DNA of 64,000 nucleotides, taken from the NCBI RefSeq assembly GCF_018882285.1, contig NZ_JACVOT010000001.1, positions 248,001 to 312,000 on the forward strand, in the 5' to 3' direction. This document shows, piece by piece, positions 51,692 to 60,444 of this stretch (position 1 is its first letter; the number at the start of each line of letters is the position of its first letter). A program made the position numbers and the translations under genes. The stretch is from Polynucleobacter sp. AM-26B4. GTDB taxonomy: Bacteria > Pseudomonadota > Gammaproteobacteria > Burkholderiales > Burkholderiaceae. The notes under the pieces were generated by a model. It did no database searches and was not told the DNA's origin. It worked only from the letters and a program-made list of their open reading frames with translations.

Positions 51692-51901
51692 TTACTTTTT
51701 TAGCTGGGCGAGTAAATGCCGTAAGTTATTGTGATCAATCTCGTGCATCAAATGCAGTAACTCCCCTATTTCACCTCGCGGAAATCCCTCGCGAGCAAAC
51801 CATGACAAATAATTGGCCGGTAATTCACACAGCAATTGTCCGGCATGCTTACCAAAAGGCATTTTCATACTGACCAATTTTTCCAGGGATTCAGGAGTCA
51901 T
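51692..51901 (-). CDS. DUF3820 family protein
   Basis: A 69-residue protein. The signature MPFGKHAGQLLCELPANYLSWFAREGFPRGEIGELL is that of DUF3820, a small family sometimes seen as a C-terminal part of nucleases and also as free proteins. Its role is unknown. The gene starts 63 bases from the divergent LON-domain gene. Confidence 0.83.
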   Translation of the reverse strand: MTPESLEKLVSMKMPFGKHAGQLLCELPANYLSWFAREGFPRGEIGELLHLMHEIDHNNLRHLLAQLKK

Positions 51902-51964
51902 GACCCTGATATTAAAACAGGATTGCGATCAGCAATTTGTTTCAGTCTTGAATACAATGGATTC

Positions 51965-52600
51965 ATGTTAACCAAACTCACCACCATTCCTTTATTTCCT
52001 CTTGGCCAGACGCTTTACCCCTCTGGCGCATTGGACTTGAAAATTTTTGAAATTCGTTATTTGGACATGGTCAAAGACTGTGTGGCCAATTCAACTAACT
52101 TTGGCATCGTGACTTTGGACGAGGGTAAAGAGGTTGTAGATCCCACCAACAAACCCACAGTGTTTTTTCCGACAGGTACTTTGGTAGACATCACTTATTT
52201 TGATGCACCACAGCCTAGTTTATTTTTCATCAAATGTCGCGGCACAAGACGATTTAAAGTTCATCAGAGTCAACAAGAGAAAAATGGCTTATGGATGGGT
52301 GAAGTTGAATTTTTATCTGAAGATGCCAACTATCCAATCCAAACTGAACACCAAACACTTGCCGATAATTTAGGCGCCATCATCGCGTCTTTGCAGAAAA
52401 AAGGTGTGCGTGAAGATCAAATGCCTTTTAGCCAACCTTATGATTTAGAGCAATGTGGTTGGGTGGCCAATCGCTGGTGCGAAATCCTACCTTTGACACC
52501 AGCACAAAAGCATCATCTCTTGAGTATTGATAATGCTCAAATTCGTCTTGATTTAGTCAAAGAGTTGATTGAAGAAATGACTGGCCAAAGCCAGTCTTAG
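51965..52600 (+). CDS. LON substrate-binding domain protein
   Basis: A 211-residue protein with the N-terminal domain of Lon protease but no ATPase or protease part. The motif TTIPLFPLGQTLYPSGALDLKIFEIRYLDMVKDC, then FGIVTLDEGKEV and IKCRGTRRFKV are typical. The ATG at 51965 was chosen because the longer reading frame runs into the divergent DUF3820 gene. Such proteins are common and possibly act as adaptors. Confidence 0.9.
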   Translation: MLTKLTTIPLFPLGQTLYPSGALDLKIFEIRYLDMVKDCVANSTNFGIVTLDEGKEVVDPTNKPTVFFPTGTLVDITYFDAPQPSLFFIKCRGTRRFKVHQSQQEKNGLWMGEVEFLSEDANYPIQTEHQTLADNLGAIIASLQKKGVREDQMPFSQPYDLEQCGWVANRWCEILPLTPAQKHHLLSIDNAQIRLDLVKELIEEMTGQSQS

Positions 52601-52674
52601 TTTTTATTTTGGTTTTTCTTCCATCTGTGATCTTTCAAATAGAATGAATACATCACTTACATTGATGGGTAATC

Positions 52675-53943
52675 ATGACCATTATTCCTAAACGTTATTC
52701 CGCTGCTTTTGCTGGTGCCACTGGCAATATGCTGGAATGGTTTGACTTTGCCATTTATGGTTATTTCGCAACCGCCCTTGGCAAGGTCTTCTTCCCAGCC
52801 AGCGACCCCACTCTTCAAACAGTTGCTTCATTTGGTATTTTTGCCATTGGTTATTTAGCAAGACCAATTGGCAGTTTGATTTTGGGCCCAGTGGGTGACC
52901 TACTCGGTAGAAGAAAAATGATGATCTGGAGCATCATGATCATGGGCGTGGCCAGTTTCATGGTGGCGTTGCTGCCCAGTTACGCTCAGGTAGGTGCTAT
53001 CGCTGCATATGCACTGCTTTTCCTACGCATGACCCAAGGTTTTTCAATTGGTGGTGAATACACAGGCAGCATGGTGTATGCCGCTGAAGCATCTCCGCAA
53101 GGCAAAGAAGGTCTGATGTCTGGTATTGCTCACGCAGGAGCATTGCTGGGATTTTTCTTGGGTTCTTTAGTCGCAGCCCTCACCGCTTTTGTGTTTGGCG
53201 AAAATGCTGTGAACGATTGGGCTTGGCGCCTACCTTTTCTTTTAGGCGCCTTGGTAGCGATTGCTGGCTGGAAGCTAAGGGCTCATATGCCTGAGACCCT
53301 GGAAACCGCCATCCAACACAAGCTTAGCTTTAAAGAATTATTGGCTTTGATTACCCTGCGCTTAAAAGAAGTGGCTCATGGTTGGCGAGTACTGGTTCAA
53401 ATTGCAGCTTTGATTTCTTTTTCGAATGTGCTGTTTTATGTTCAGTTTGTTTATTTTGTTGATTACGCTGCCAAACATGGTGGCTCGATGCAATCAGCCA
53501 ACACCGTGGCCACTGCGATTCAATTTGTCGGCATTCCCTTGGTTGTTTTAGGTGGCTGGTTAGCCGATAAGATTGGCAGAATCAAGATCACTTGGTACGC
53601 CACATGGGCTGGCGCTATTTTGTGTGTTCCTGCAATCTTAGCGTCTCAATTCGGCGGCGTGGTAGGTCTTGCGATTGGTCAATCTTTGATTGTGGCGCCA
53701 GTGATGTTGCTGTTTGGTGCTCAAGGTATTTTGATCAGTCGTTTGGTCAAACCTGAGCAACGTTGCTCAGTGTTTGCTATTGGTTATAGTCTGGCCGTTG
53801 CGATATTTGCTGGCACTGCACCGATGGTCACAGCTTGGCTACTTGAAATCAATGCATGGACTTGGGGCCCTGCTGCATATTGTTTCACTTATGCAATCCC
53901 AGCCATTTATGCACTTCGCTCATTAAGAAATGAAAATCAATGA
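52675..53943 (+). CDS. MFS transporter (MHS family)
   Basis: A 422-residue carrier with the MHS signature GATGNMLEWFDFAIYGYFATALGKVFF and the loop GPVGDLLGRRKMMIWSI. The second half has GGWLADKIGRIKITWYA. The length is normal, unlike the larger MHS gene at 37694. The likely substrates are organic acids. It overlaps the next gene by four bases (ATGA), so both are probably translated together. Confidence 0.9.
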   Translation: MTIIPKRYSAAFAGATGNMLEWFDFAIYGYFATALGKVFFPASDPTLQTVASFGIFAIGYLARPIGSLILGPVGDLLGRRKMMIWSIMIMGVASFMVALLPSYAQVGAIAAYALLFLRMTQGFSIGGEYTGSMVYAAEASPQGKEGLMSGIAHAGALLGFFLGSLVAALTAFVFGENAVNDWAWRLPFLLGALVAIAGWKLRAHMPETLETAIQHKLSFKELLALITLRLKEVAHGWRVLVQIAALISFSNVLFYVQFVYFVDYAAKHGGSMQSANTVATAIQFVGIPLVVLGGWLADKIGRIKITWYATWAGAILCVPAILASQFGGVVGLAIGQSLIVAPVMLLFGAQGILISRLVKPEQRCSVFAIGYSLAVAIFAGTAPMVTAWLLEINAWTWGPAAYCFTYAIPAIYALRSLRNENQ

Positions 53944-54320
53944 TTCCAGTTTTAAATGCTCAAGAGTTATTAGCTCTAGCTTCACAACAACATGAACAGC
54001 AGTGCTCAAATTGCGCCTCACATGATTTTTCTTGCTGGGAAACAATTCTCAGCACCTTTGATCGCGATGGCTTGAAGACAGTCGGCACACTCCAGCATCC
54101 TGATGCAGAAGAAATTTGGGATGAATACCATCCGAATGGCACAACCATTTGGTCAGAGAATGCGCCGATTGCGGTGAACTTCCATCCATACAATCGCTGC
54201 ACAGTTGATCAATGCCCGGAATGCTCAACTGTTTATTTGCGTTACACCGAATATGGTGGTTATTACGTCGACGAAAGAATTCGGGTGGTCAAACCTGAAT
54301 TAATCATTCAGTCTCCTTGA
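53940..54320 (+). CDS. conserved unknown protein with cysteine pairs
   Basis: A 126-residue soluble protein. It has CSNCASHDFSCW at the N-terminal part and CTVDQCPECSTVYLRYTEYGGYYVDERIR near the end. The cysteines and histidines suggest a zinc site. The overlap with the MFS gene stop (ATGA) indicates coupled translation. I do not recognise the family. Confidence 0.65.
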   Translation: MIPVLNAQELLALASQQHEQQCSNCASHDFSCWETILSTFDRDGLKTVGTLQHPDAEEIWDEYHPNGTTIWSENAPIAVNFHPYNRCTVDQCPECSTVYLRYTEYGGYYVDERIRVVKPELIIQSP

Positions 54321-54342
54321 TTTAAGAAGCCAATGAGTTATG

Positions 54343-54380
54343 CAAGCATTGAAGCTGTGTTGATGCTGTATCAATGCTTG
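54343..54380. terminator. inverted repeat between converging genes
   Basis: CAAGCATTGA and TCAATGCTTG form a 10-bp stem with an 18-base loop. The right arm overlaps the stop codon of the membrane gene. No T run is present; it may be a weak bidirectional terminator. Confidence 0.45.
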
Positions 54381-54907
54381 TGAGTTGAATGATCGTGTCC
54401 TTTGCTTTTATCTGTTTCTGAAGACATTTCAGCCGCACCATGAGCATGTCCGCCAGCGGACGGATGAGCTTTGAAGTAATTCGCTGCGTAGATAGAGCCC
54501 ATTGTCACGATGAAGACACTGATGCCACCATAGATAAGAACCCCTTTGATTTTGGCATGAGGCCTTCCCTCCATCCAATACACAGCAATCAAACTCATTA
54601 AGAATCCAACGGGTACAACCCATAAGCTTCTGTCTGGAGAATCTGGAAAGTGCTGAAGACCGCCCGTAAAAAAGCCTAGGCCTACAGATGCAATCACACC
54701 AATGGCCAATAAATTGGTCCATGTATTACTTGTTTGAGGATTTGATATTTTCTCTAAAATACCGGCAATCAAATAAATACCCACACCAATCGCAGCAGTG
54801 ATCATTGATCGTTGTTCACTGAATGCACCGTGAGTCACCGCTCCAGCAATAAAACTAATGCCAGTGTATTTACATAAAGTAGCAATGTGGCCCAGAGAGA
54901 ATTTCAT
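54371..54907 (-). CDS. membrane protein with His-rich C-terminal tail, unknown
   Basis: A 178-residue protein with four to five membrane helices (SFIAGAVTHGAF, MITAAIGVGIYLIAGIL, WTNLLAIGVIASVGLGFFTGGL, VVPVGFLMSLIAVYWM, GVLIYGGISVFIVTMGSIYAAN). The tail is rich in His, Ser and charged residues (GGHAHGAAEM and GHDHSTHKH). Such tails bind Cu, Zn or Ni in metal-handling proteins. I do not recognise the family. It stands alone between converging and same-strand genes. Confidence 0.68.
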   Translation of the reverse strand: MKFSLGHIATLCKYTGISFIAGAVTHGAFSEQRSMITAAIGVGIYLIAGILEKISNPQTSNTWTNLLAIGVIASVGLGFFTGGLQHFPDSPDRSLWVVPVGFLMSLIAVYWMEGRPHAKIKGVLIYGGISVFIVTMGSIYAANYFKAHPSAGGHAHGAAEMSSETDKSKGHDHSTHKH

Positions 54908-54977
54908 GATGTTCGCTTTAAATTTAAAAATTTAATTTAGCAGAAGTGGTGATATTTAGCTGAGGGCCCATATCCCC

Positions 54978-56288
54978 CTAATTGACAAAGGGTAATTGAT
55001 CCCAATGACTGGTGTACTTAGGCGAAACATTCTCTGACTTCATTTTCCAAGCTTGGTCAGTGCCTGTCGCAGCTACTCGCAAGGCCTGGGCTCCATAACG
55101 TGTATTAATTGAATCTAGAGTTTTCATGAGGCGCACTGATTTTCCTTTGACCTGATGATCTTCAAACAATGAAGACTGAACCAGTGGCTTATCAGTCATC
55201 AAACCCAACATCACGCCAGCCTTTTTATATCTGAAGCCTTTTTTATAAATCTCTTTCAGTCCTTTGATGGCCATTTCAGTCAAGACCAAGGTGTCATCCG
55301 TTGGATGCACTAAAGGTATTTGAATACTTTGACTGTACTGAGGTTCATTTCTCATGAATACATTGGTCTGAACAAAGACGCTGATTGAACTGGTCAATGA
55401 CTCTTGCTCTCTTAATTTTTCGGCGGCTCTGGCTGTGTGTGTCGCAACTGATTCAGCCAATTCTTCCAAACTGAGAACTAATTTGCCAAAACTTCTAGAA
55501 GCGATGATTTGTTGCTTGGGTGGGGCCACCTCCTCCAGAGCCAAGCAAGAGAGTCCACGTAATTCATAACAAAGTCTTTCAATCACTACCCCAAATTGCA
55601 ATCTCATCATTTGCGGAGATACTTGTACTAGATCAAGTACGGTGTGTATGCCCATGCCCTCTAAACGTTTGGCAATTTTTCGACCAACACCCCAAACTTC
55701 AGCTGCAGATACCTCACTCATCCATTGATAGAGTTCTTGTTTGGGCATATTGCTTAAATCACACACACCATTGAATGATGGATTCTTTTTGGCCAAGTGA
55801 TTGGCAAACTTGGCCAAAGTTTTGCTGGGTGCAATGCCCACGCAAACAGGCAAACCAGTCCACTGCTTGATGCGCTGTTTGATCTCAGCGCCTAAATGCG
55901 TGGGAGATTCGTGAGCATTTAAAACAGATTCAATTTGCAGGAAGCTTTCATCCACACTGTAGACCTCTAGCTTGGGCGTGAACTGTCGCAGTATCTCCAC
56001 CACGCGCTGACTCATGTCGTGATACAGGGTGTAATTAGATGAACAAGCCAGGATGCCATGCTGCTTGGCCAAGTCTTTCATCTGAAACCAAGGCGTGCCC
56101 ATTTTGACACCCAAGGCTTTGACTTCAGCACTGCGTGCCACAGCACAACCATCATTATTGGACAACACCACCATGGGTGTTTTTTCTAACTGAGGGGCAA
56201 AGACTCGTTCACAAGACACATAGAAATTATTCACATCCACCAAAGCAAACAGTGGTGCATGGGTGGAATGTTGACTGGGGGAGCTCAT
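54978..56288 (-). CDS. umuC: DNA polymerase V catalytic subunit (Y family)
   Basis: Error-prone translesion polymerase. [16 protein letters not shown] carries the first catalytic aspartate; [21 protein letters not shown] and [11 protein letters not shown], with the Asp-Glu pair, are the UmuC signatures. It has 436 residues. The ATG at 56288 starts two bases after the umuD stop; a TTG 6 bases earlier is less likely. It is co-transcribed with umuD under a LexA box. Confidence 0.95.
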   Translation of the reverse strand: MSSPSQHSTHAPLFALVDVNNFYVSCERVFAPQLEKTPMVVLSNNDGCAVARSAEVKALGVKMGTPWFQMKDLAKQHGILACSSNYTLYHDMSQRVVEILRQFTPKLEVYSVDESFLQIESVLNAHESPTHLGAEIKQRIKQWTGLPVCVGIAPSKTLAKFANHLAKKNPSFNGVCDLSNMPKQELYQWMSEVSAAEVWGVGRKIAKRLEGMGIHTVLDLVQVSPQMMRLQFGVVIERLCYELRGLSCLALEEVAPPKQQIIASRSFGKLVLSLEELAESVATHTARAAEKLREQESLTSSISVFVQTNVFMRNEPQYSQSIQIPLVHPTDDTLVLTEMAIKGLKEIYKKGFRYKKAGVMLGLMTDKPLVQSSLFEDHQVKGKSVRLMKTLDSINTRYGAQALRVAATGTDQAWKMKSENVSPKYTSHWDQLPFVN

Positions 56289-56290
56289 GA

Positions 56291-56776
56291 TCAAACTCGA
56301 GATGAACTACTGGAATAACGTCTGACAACACCAATGACCACGCCCCATATTTGTAGCTCATGGCCTTCACTGAATGTGATGTTGGGATAGTCAGGGTTTT
56401 CTGGACGCAATTCAATGAGTCCTTTGTATTTGTACAAACGCTTGATCGTGTACTCACCATTGACCACCGCCACCACAATGTCTTTGTGTTTTGGCTTTAA
56501 GGCTCGATCAACGACCACCTTATCGCCATGATGGATGCCAGCCACAATCATTGATTCACCTCTCACAGTAAACATGAAAGTGGCTGGCTTATTCTGTATC
56601 AGATAGCTATTCAGATCCAATCCATCAGCCGCATAATCAGCCGCAGGACTCGGAAATCCTGCTGATAATGGGTGCATGATGAGTGGCGTCTCATTCACCG
56701 ATAAATCACCGGACAAGCCTTGAGGCACTTGGCTCAAGCTGGTTTGATGAAGAAGTTGATTGATCGATTGAGTCAT
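56291..56776 (-). CDS. umuD: UmuD-type SOS self-cleaving protease subunit
   Basis: Accessory subunit of DNA polymerase V; RecA-triggered self-cleavage activates it. The 161 residues contain the Ala39-Gly40 cleavage site ([11 protein letters not shown]), the catalytic Ser75 ([10 protein letters not shown]) and Lys112 (YTIKRLY). LexA box CTG-N10-CAG lies 7 bases upstream of the start codon, with candidate -35 TTGCTG (56822-56827) and -10 TATACT (56798-56803). The leader would be very short and lacks a clear ribosome site. Confidence 0.95.
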   Translation of the reverse strand: MTQSINQLLHQTSLSQVPQGLSGDLSVNETPLIMHPLSAGFPSPAADYAADGLDLNSYLIQNKPATFMFTVRGESMIVAGIHHGDKVVVDRALKPKHKDIVVAVVNGEYTIKRLYKYKGLIELRPENPDYPNITFSEGHELQIWGVVIGVVRRYSSSSSRV

Positions 56777-56783
56777 AATAATA

Positions 56784-56799
56784 CTGTATATTTATACAG
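56784..56799. promoter_or_regulatory. LexA box (SOS operator)
   Basis: CTGTATATTTATACAG is a perfect CTG-N10-CAG palindrome, extending to TACTGTATA...TATACAGTA. It overlaps the probable -10 region of umuD and lies 62 bases before the divergent HNH gene. SOS repression of umuDC is expected; control of the HNH gene is likely but not shown. Confidence 0.95.
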
Positions 56800-56860
56800 T
56801 ATATATGAATTAAGTCGGATTCAGCAAATTTGTTATTCCAACATTAAGATAGACCCCATC

Positions 56861-57220
56861 ATGTTGGGGAAAATCCGTCAAAAACTACTGGCCAATACGT
56901 TTCCGAAAGAAGTTTCGGCAGCAGAACTGATCTGCCCTATTTGCGACCGCCCGATTCCAAGCTCGCAAAAAGATGCGCATCACTTTGTTCCAAAATCAAA
57001 GGGTGGAAAGGCCACCGAGTATTTGCATCGTATTTGTCACAGGCAAATACATGCTTTGTTCACAGAAACACAATTGGCCAGAGAATTGAATACAGCCGAA
57101 GCCATCAAAGAGAAAGCTGAGATGCAAAAGTTCATTGCTTGGGTGCAATCCAAGCCCAATGATTTTTACCAACGCAGCTCAAAGAGCCAGCAGTTTAAAA
57201 ACGCCAAAAACCTGATCTAG
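56861..57220 (+). CDS. HNH-type endonuclease domain protein
   Basis: A 119-residue protein with a zinc-finger HNH nuclease domain. Cys25 and Cys28 (CPIC) start the finger; DAHHFVPKSKGGKATEYLHRICHRQIHALF holds His40-His41, Cys59, His60 and His64. The start at 56861 (MLGKIRQKLL) was chosen because upstream in-frame codons cross the LexA box. The family includes small HNH proteins of unknown role. It shares its promoter region with umuDC, so SOS induction is probable. Confidence 0.82.
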   Translation: MLGKIRQKLLANTFPKEVSAAELICPICDRPIPSSQKDAHHFVPKSKGGKATEYLHRICHRQIHALFTETQLARELNTAEAIKEKAEMQKFIAWVQSKPNDFYQRSSKSQQFKNAKNLI

Positions 57221-57542
57221 GGAAATAAATTTCTCGGTATTTCTGCTCCTGCTTAAGAGATGTCACCAAGAAGCGCACGATTTCATCATGCTTGGTAGAG
57301 CAATCTAACTTTCGTTGTGCAATGCGCTCTTTGGCAGCAGCAACAATCACCTCGTTCAAATCAAAGGCCCTGCTATCCAAACCTGTTTGAGCTCCCAAAC
57401 AAAGTTGGAAGTCACTCATGGTGTCAATCCGTTGCGTGATCTGCTGTGGCGTCAAAGAGGCACAACCACCAAGCAAGACCAATGCCAGACAAGCAATTTG
57501 CTTACTCAATCGATGCATGGAATATTGTTTGAACATGGTCAT
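57195..57542 (-). CDS. small unknown lipoprotein
   Basis: A 115-residue protein. The N-terminal LSKQIACLALVLLGGCASL is a lipoprotein signal with lipobox LGGC. The mature part is polar and helical (LTPQQITQRIDTMSDFQLCLGAQTG, then a KERIAQRKLDC stretch). Two cysteines may form a disulfide bond. The 3' end overlaps the HNH gene by 26 bases. A start 8 codons in (MHRLSKQ) is possible. No family assigned. Confidence 0.72.
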   Translation of the reverse strand: MTMFKQYSMHRLSKQIACLALVLLGGCASLTPQQITQRIDTMSDFQLCLGAQTGLDSRAFDLNEVIVAAAKERIAQRKLDCSTKHDEIVRFLVTSLKQEQKYREIYFPRSGFWRF

Positions 57543-57556
57543 ACTTTAGCAAATAT

Positions 57557-58741
57557 TTATAGAGTCACGCCACTTGCTTTGAGTGGGGAGTGCTCTGCCA
57601 GTTCATCGATATAGTTTTCAATACCACTGCTCTCTCGAATCAAGAATCGCTCAACAGCTTTTGAGAACTCAGGGTCTTTGATCCAGTGCGCAGATTGCAT
57701 CTTGACCGGCATGAAGCCTCTGGCCATTTTGTGCTGACCTTGAGCGCCTCCTTCGAAAACATCAATGCCATGAGTGATGCAATATTCAATGGCTTGGTAA
57801 TAGGCTGTTTCAAAATGCAGGCAAGGCACATACTCCAATGTACCCCAATATCGACCATAAGCCGTTTTAGCACTTCCCGACTGATCAATGAAGAGCAAAG
57901 AGGCGGCAATTGCTTGCTCATTTTTATGCGCCACAATCAAATGAAGATTTTCAGGCATGGTTTGGGCCAGCATTTGAAAAAATGATTCACTCAAATAAGG
58001 TGATGAGCGGTGTTCGTAATAGGTATTTGCGTAGCAACGATAGAACAATGACCAATCCTCTTGGGTCGCATCCGAGCCATCAATGTGACGAAAAGATATT
58101 CCTGCATTTTGTACCTGAGATCGTTCGCTGCGAATATTTTTACGGCGTTTCATATTGAGCTGACTTAAGAAGTCATCCATGCTTTGATAAGCATGGTTTT
58201 TCCAATGAAACTGGACGGCATCTCTGGCCATAAATCCTTGCTTCAATAGAATCTCTTGAGTGTCTTGATCAGCAAATAAAACATGCGCTGATGAGATGTC
58301 GTTTTGCACCAATAATTGTTTTAATTGCCGAATCAACAGAATCCGAATTTCATCAGAGTGCTTGCCCTCACCCACCAGTAGGCGCGCACCCCTGACTGGC
58401 GTGAATGGTATGGCACAAAGTGCTTTGGGGTAATACGACAGGCCATGTTGTTGGTAGGCTTCCGCCCACGACCAATCAAAAACATATTCGCCATAAGAAT
58501 GACTTTTTAAATACAGAGGCATTAAACCGATGGGATTTTTATCACTAGAATCGTAAATGGCCAGATGCGCTATTTGCCAACCAGTGTTGCTACCAACACA
58601 AGCGCAATCTTCTAAGGCACTTAAAAATTCATGGCGCAAAAAAGGCGTCGCGTCTTTACCCAAAAGATGATTCCAACTCTCTTTTGAGACCAGATGAATG
58701 CTATCGAGGATACGACATTCAAAGCTATTGTTTGCAGACAC
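57557..58741 (-). CDS. DUF482 / GNAT-like peptidoglycan-associated acyltransferase family protein
   Basis: A 394-residue protein of the FemAB-related N-acyltransferase group (DUF482). FLRHEFLSALEDCACVGSNTGW, then QLNMKRRKNIRSERSQVQ, with a basic run, and FYRCYANTYYEHRSSPYLSE are typical. ACLHFETAYYQAIEYCI-like CLHFETAYYQAIEYCITHGIDVFEGGAQGQHKMARGF closes the domain. It probably transfers an acyl or aminoacyl group; the acceptor is not known. It starts with GTG at 58741 and lies alone on the minus strand. Confidence 0.85.
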   Translation of the reverse strand: MSANNSFECRILDSIHLVSKESWNHLLGKDATPFLRHEFLSALEDCACVGSNTGWQIAHLAIYDSSDKNPIGLMPLYLKSHSYGEYVFDWSWAEAYQQHGLSYYPKALCAIPFTPVRGARLLVGEGKHSDEIRILLIRQLKQLLVQNDISSAHVLFADQDTQEILLKQGFMARDAVQFHWKNHAYQSMDDFLSQLNMKRRKNIRSERSQVQNAGISFRHIDGSDATQEDWSLFYRCYANTYYEHRSSPYLSESFFQMLAQTMPENLHLIVAHKNEQAIAASLLFIDQSGSAKTAYGRYWGTLEYVPCLHFETAYYQAIEYCITHGIDVFEGGAQGQHKMARGFMPVKMQSAHWIKDPEFSKAVERFLIRESSGIENYIDELAEHSPLKASGVTL

Positions 58742-58831
58742 TTTTTTGCCGTTTTTCTAAAGGAGTTAAAACAGCATTTGATTGTAATTTAAGACCATGC
58801 AAATTAGCACATGGTCTTAGCCACCCCCAAT

Positions 58832-59440
58832 TTAAAGTCTGATTTGCGTCATCCAGAAATATGTCACAGCCATCAAAATGATTCCAGCCATCCATTTGTA
58901 GGGCCTTACTCGAGAAGGTAAGACGTTTGATTGAAGTGAGACTTTGGCTTTGATTTTCTCTAATATGGCATGAATCAATACACCGCCCACATGAATCGCA
59001 ACAATGGCCATGAGTAAATTACCCAAGGTTTCATGCAGATCTTCAAATAAATCAGGCCCAATCTCTTCATAGACCAAGTAGCCACTGATGGTCACCATCA
59101 ATATGACCGCCAATAGGATATAAGCAGTTAAAAAACCAACGGCATGAAACCCAATGAACTTTTCTGGCTGAGAAGTGAATAAAGAGCGAAGATAAGTCAT
59201 GACTTTTTTAAGTCTTGGAAAAATAGTGCTAAATCTGGCGTACTTCCCGCCAATAATTCCCCAGATAAGACGAAAAACAACCAAGCCAAACATGGTGTAT
59301 CCCATGGTGACATGAGCTAGGCGAAACTTTTCACTGTCTTGAGTGATAACGGCCCCCAGAAAACATATGGCTAAGAGCCAATGAGACACCATGACTGCGG
59401 CATCCCAAGACATCATTCTTTTTGATAACTGATGAATCAT
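58832..59440 (-). CDS. cytochrome b561-type membrane protein of the SHP unit
   Basis: A 202-residue di-heme b membrane protein with four helices. The heme histidines are probably in VMVSHWLLAICF, FRLAHVTMGYTMFG, FIGFHAVGFLTAYILL and LLMAIVAIHVGGVLIHAI. The start overlaps the diheme cytochrome stop (ATGA). It links the quinone pool with the periplasmic cytochromes of the same unit. Confidence 0.88.
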   Translation of the reverse strand: MIHQLSKRMMSWDAAVMVSHWLLAICFLGAVITQDSEKFRLAHVTMGYTMFGLVVFRLIWGIIGGKYARFSTIFPRLKKVMTYLRSLFTSQPEKFIGFHAVGFLTAYILLAVILMVTISGYLVYEEIGPDLFEDLHETLGNLLMAIVAIHVGGVLIHAILEKIKAKVSLQSNVLPSRVRPYKWMAGIILMAVTYFWMTQIRL

Positions 59441-59901
59441 TGAGGCACCTTTACAAACTCATCGTCATACTGCCCTTTGTCGGCAGTTGTGTGACAAGCC
59501 ATACAGTTAGCCTTACTTTTGATACTGGCTCTTTTCCAGGTTTGCTCCGATATCTTTCTGTGCTTTTTAACAAACCAAGCAGCTTCAGTGACACGATCAT
59601 TGGGAGGCGCACCATTGACACGCTTGTACGTTCCTGAGTATTGCACCAACCATTGAGTGACTTCTTTTACGGACTGAGGGTCTAATGAAGCATCCGTACC
59701 ATAGTGTTTATCAAGACCCCCCATGATTCTGAGCCAAGATTCTTTGGGTAAAAAACCTGGGGCGTACAGCATGTGGCAACTGGCACACTCCGTGGTCACT
59801 TTTTCTGGGATTTTTAATGGCAGCATGTTTCCATCTGCCCAAAGAGTTGAAGAGAAAGTAATCAAAATGAATGTGACTAATTGTTGATAAGTTTTTTTCA
59901 T
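59437..59901 (-). CDS. diheme cytochrome c (DHC)
   Basis: A periplasmic electron carrier of 154 residues with signal peptide (LVTFILITFSSTLWA). Two heme sites are seen: Cys39-Ala-Ser-Cys42-His43 and Cys133-Met-Ala-Cys136-His137. The long spacing with LYAPGFLPKESWLRIMGGLDKHYG is the DHC type found next to SHP. It begins 12 bases after the SHP gene stop and overlaps the cytochrome b gene by four bases. Confidence 0.9.
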   Translation of the reverse strand: MKKTYQQLVTFILITFSSTLWADGNMLPLKIPEKVTTECASCHMLYAPGFLPKESWLRIMGGLDKHYGTDASLDPQSVKEVTQWLVQYSGTYKRVNGAPPNDRVTEAAWFVKKHRKISEQTWKRASIKSKANCMACHTTADKGQYDDEFVKVPQ

Positions 59902-59913
59902 GGTGGGCTCTGA

Positions 59914-60312
59914 TTATTTCTTCAAGGAATTTAGATAAGCCATGACGTCTGCTTTTTCTACAACTGTGCACTCTCTTCCCAAGACATCATTACAGTTTCT
60001 CTTGAACCATTTATTGACTTTGGCTTCATCCGTGAATCTTTTGGCATTGAAAGCCGGGGCTAAAGGAGCAATTGATTTATTTGTAGAAGCATGAAGCCCA
60101 TCGCTGGTGGGTGGAGATTTGTGACAAGACGCGCAACTCCATTCCTTGCCATGTTTGGCCTGAAAGAACTGCTCACCTCTCGAAACAGATGGTGCCTGAT
60201 TGGCTTGGGCCGCATATTGCTTTTCTAGCAAAGTTGCATCCAATGCCCAAGCACTTGTGCAACAAGCACCCAATAAAATCCATAAAGTTTTCTTAATTAA
60301 GCTATTTTTCAT
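59914..60312 (-). CDS. SHP-type monoheme cytochrome c (DUF1924)
   Basis: A 132-residue periplasmic protein with signal peptide (TLWILLGACCTSAWA) and one heme site, Cys60-Ala-Ser-Cys63-His64. The family DUF1924 includes the sphaeroides heme protein SHP, which binds oxygen or NO at a high-spin heme. The gene order shp-dhc-cyt b matches that described for SHP. The ATG at 60312 (MKNSLIKK) was chosen because it starts the signal peptide; an earlier ATG 12 bases upstream also reads in frame. It is divergent from the hydrolase gene. Confidence 0.87.
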   Translation of the reverse strand: MKNSLIKKTLWILLGACCTSAWALDATLLEKQYAAQANQAPSVSRGEQFFQAKHGKEWSCASCHKSPPTSDGLHASTNKSIAPLAPAFNAKRFTDEAKVNKWFKRNCNDVLGRECTVVEKADVMAYLNSLKK

Positions 60313-60444
60313 AATGCGCCTCACTTCAATGTTAATAATCTAAAAAATTAAGATTAAGAGAGTATTAACAAAACCCTTATTCAGTGAGGAATTGCCATTA
60401 ATTGGGATAACATGAGTCATAGCAATCAATTTTTTAGGGCAAAT

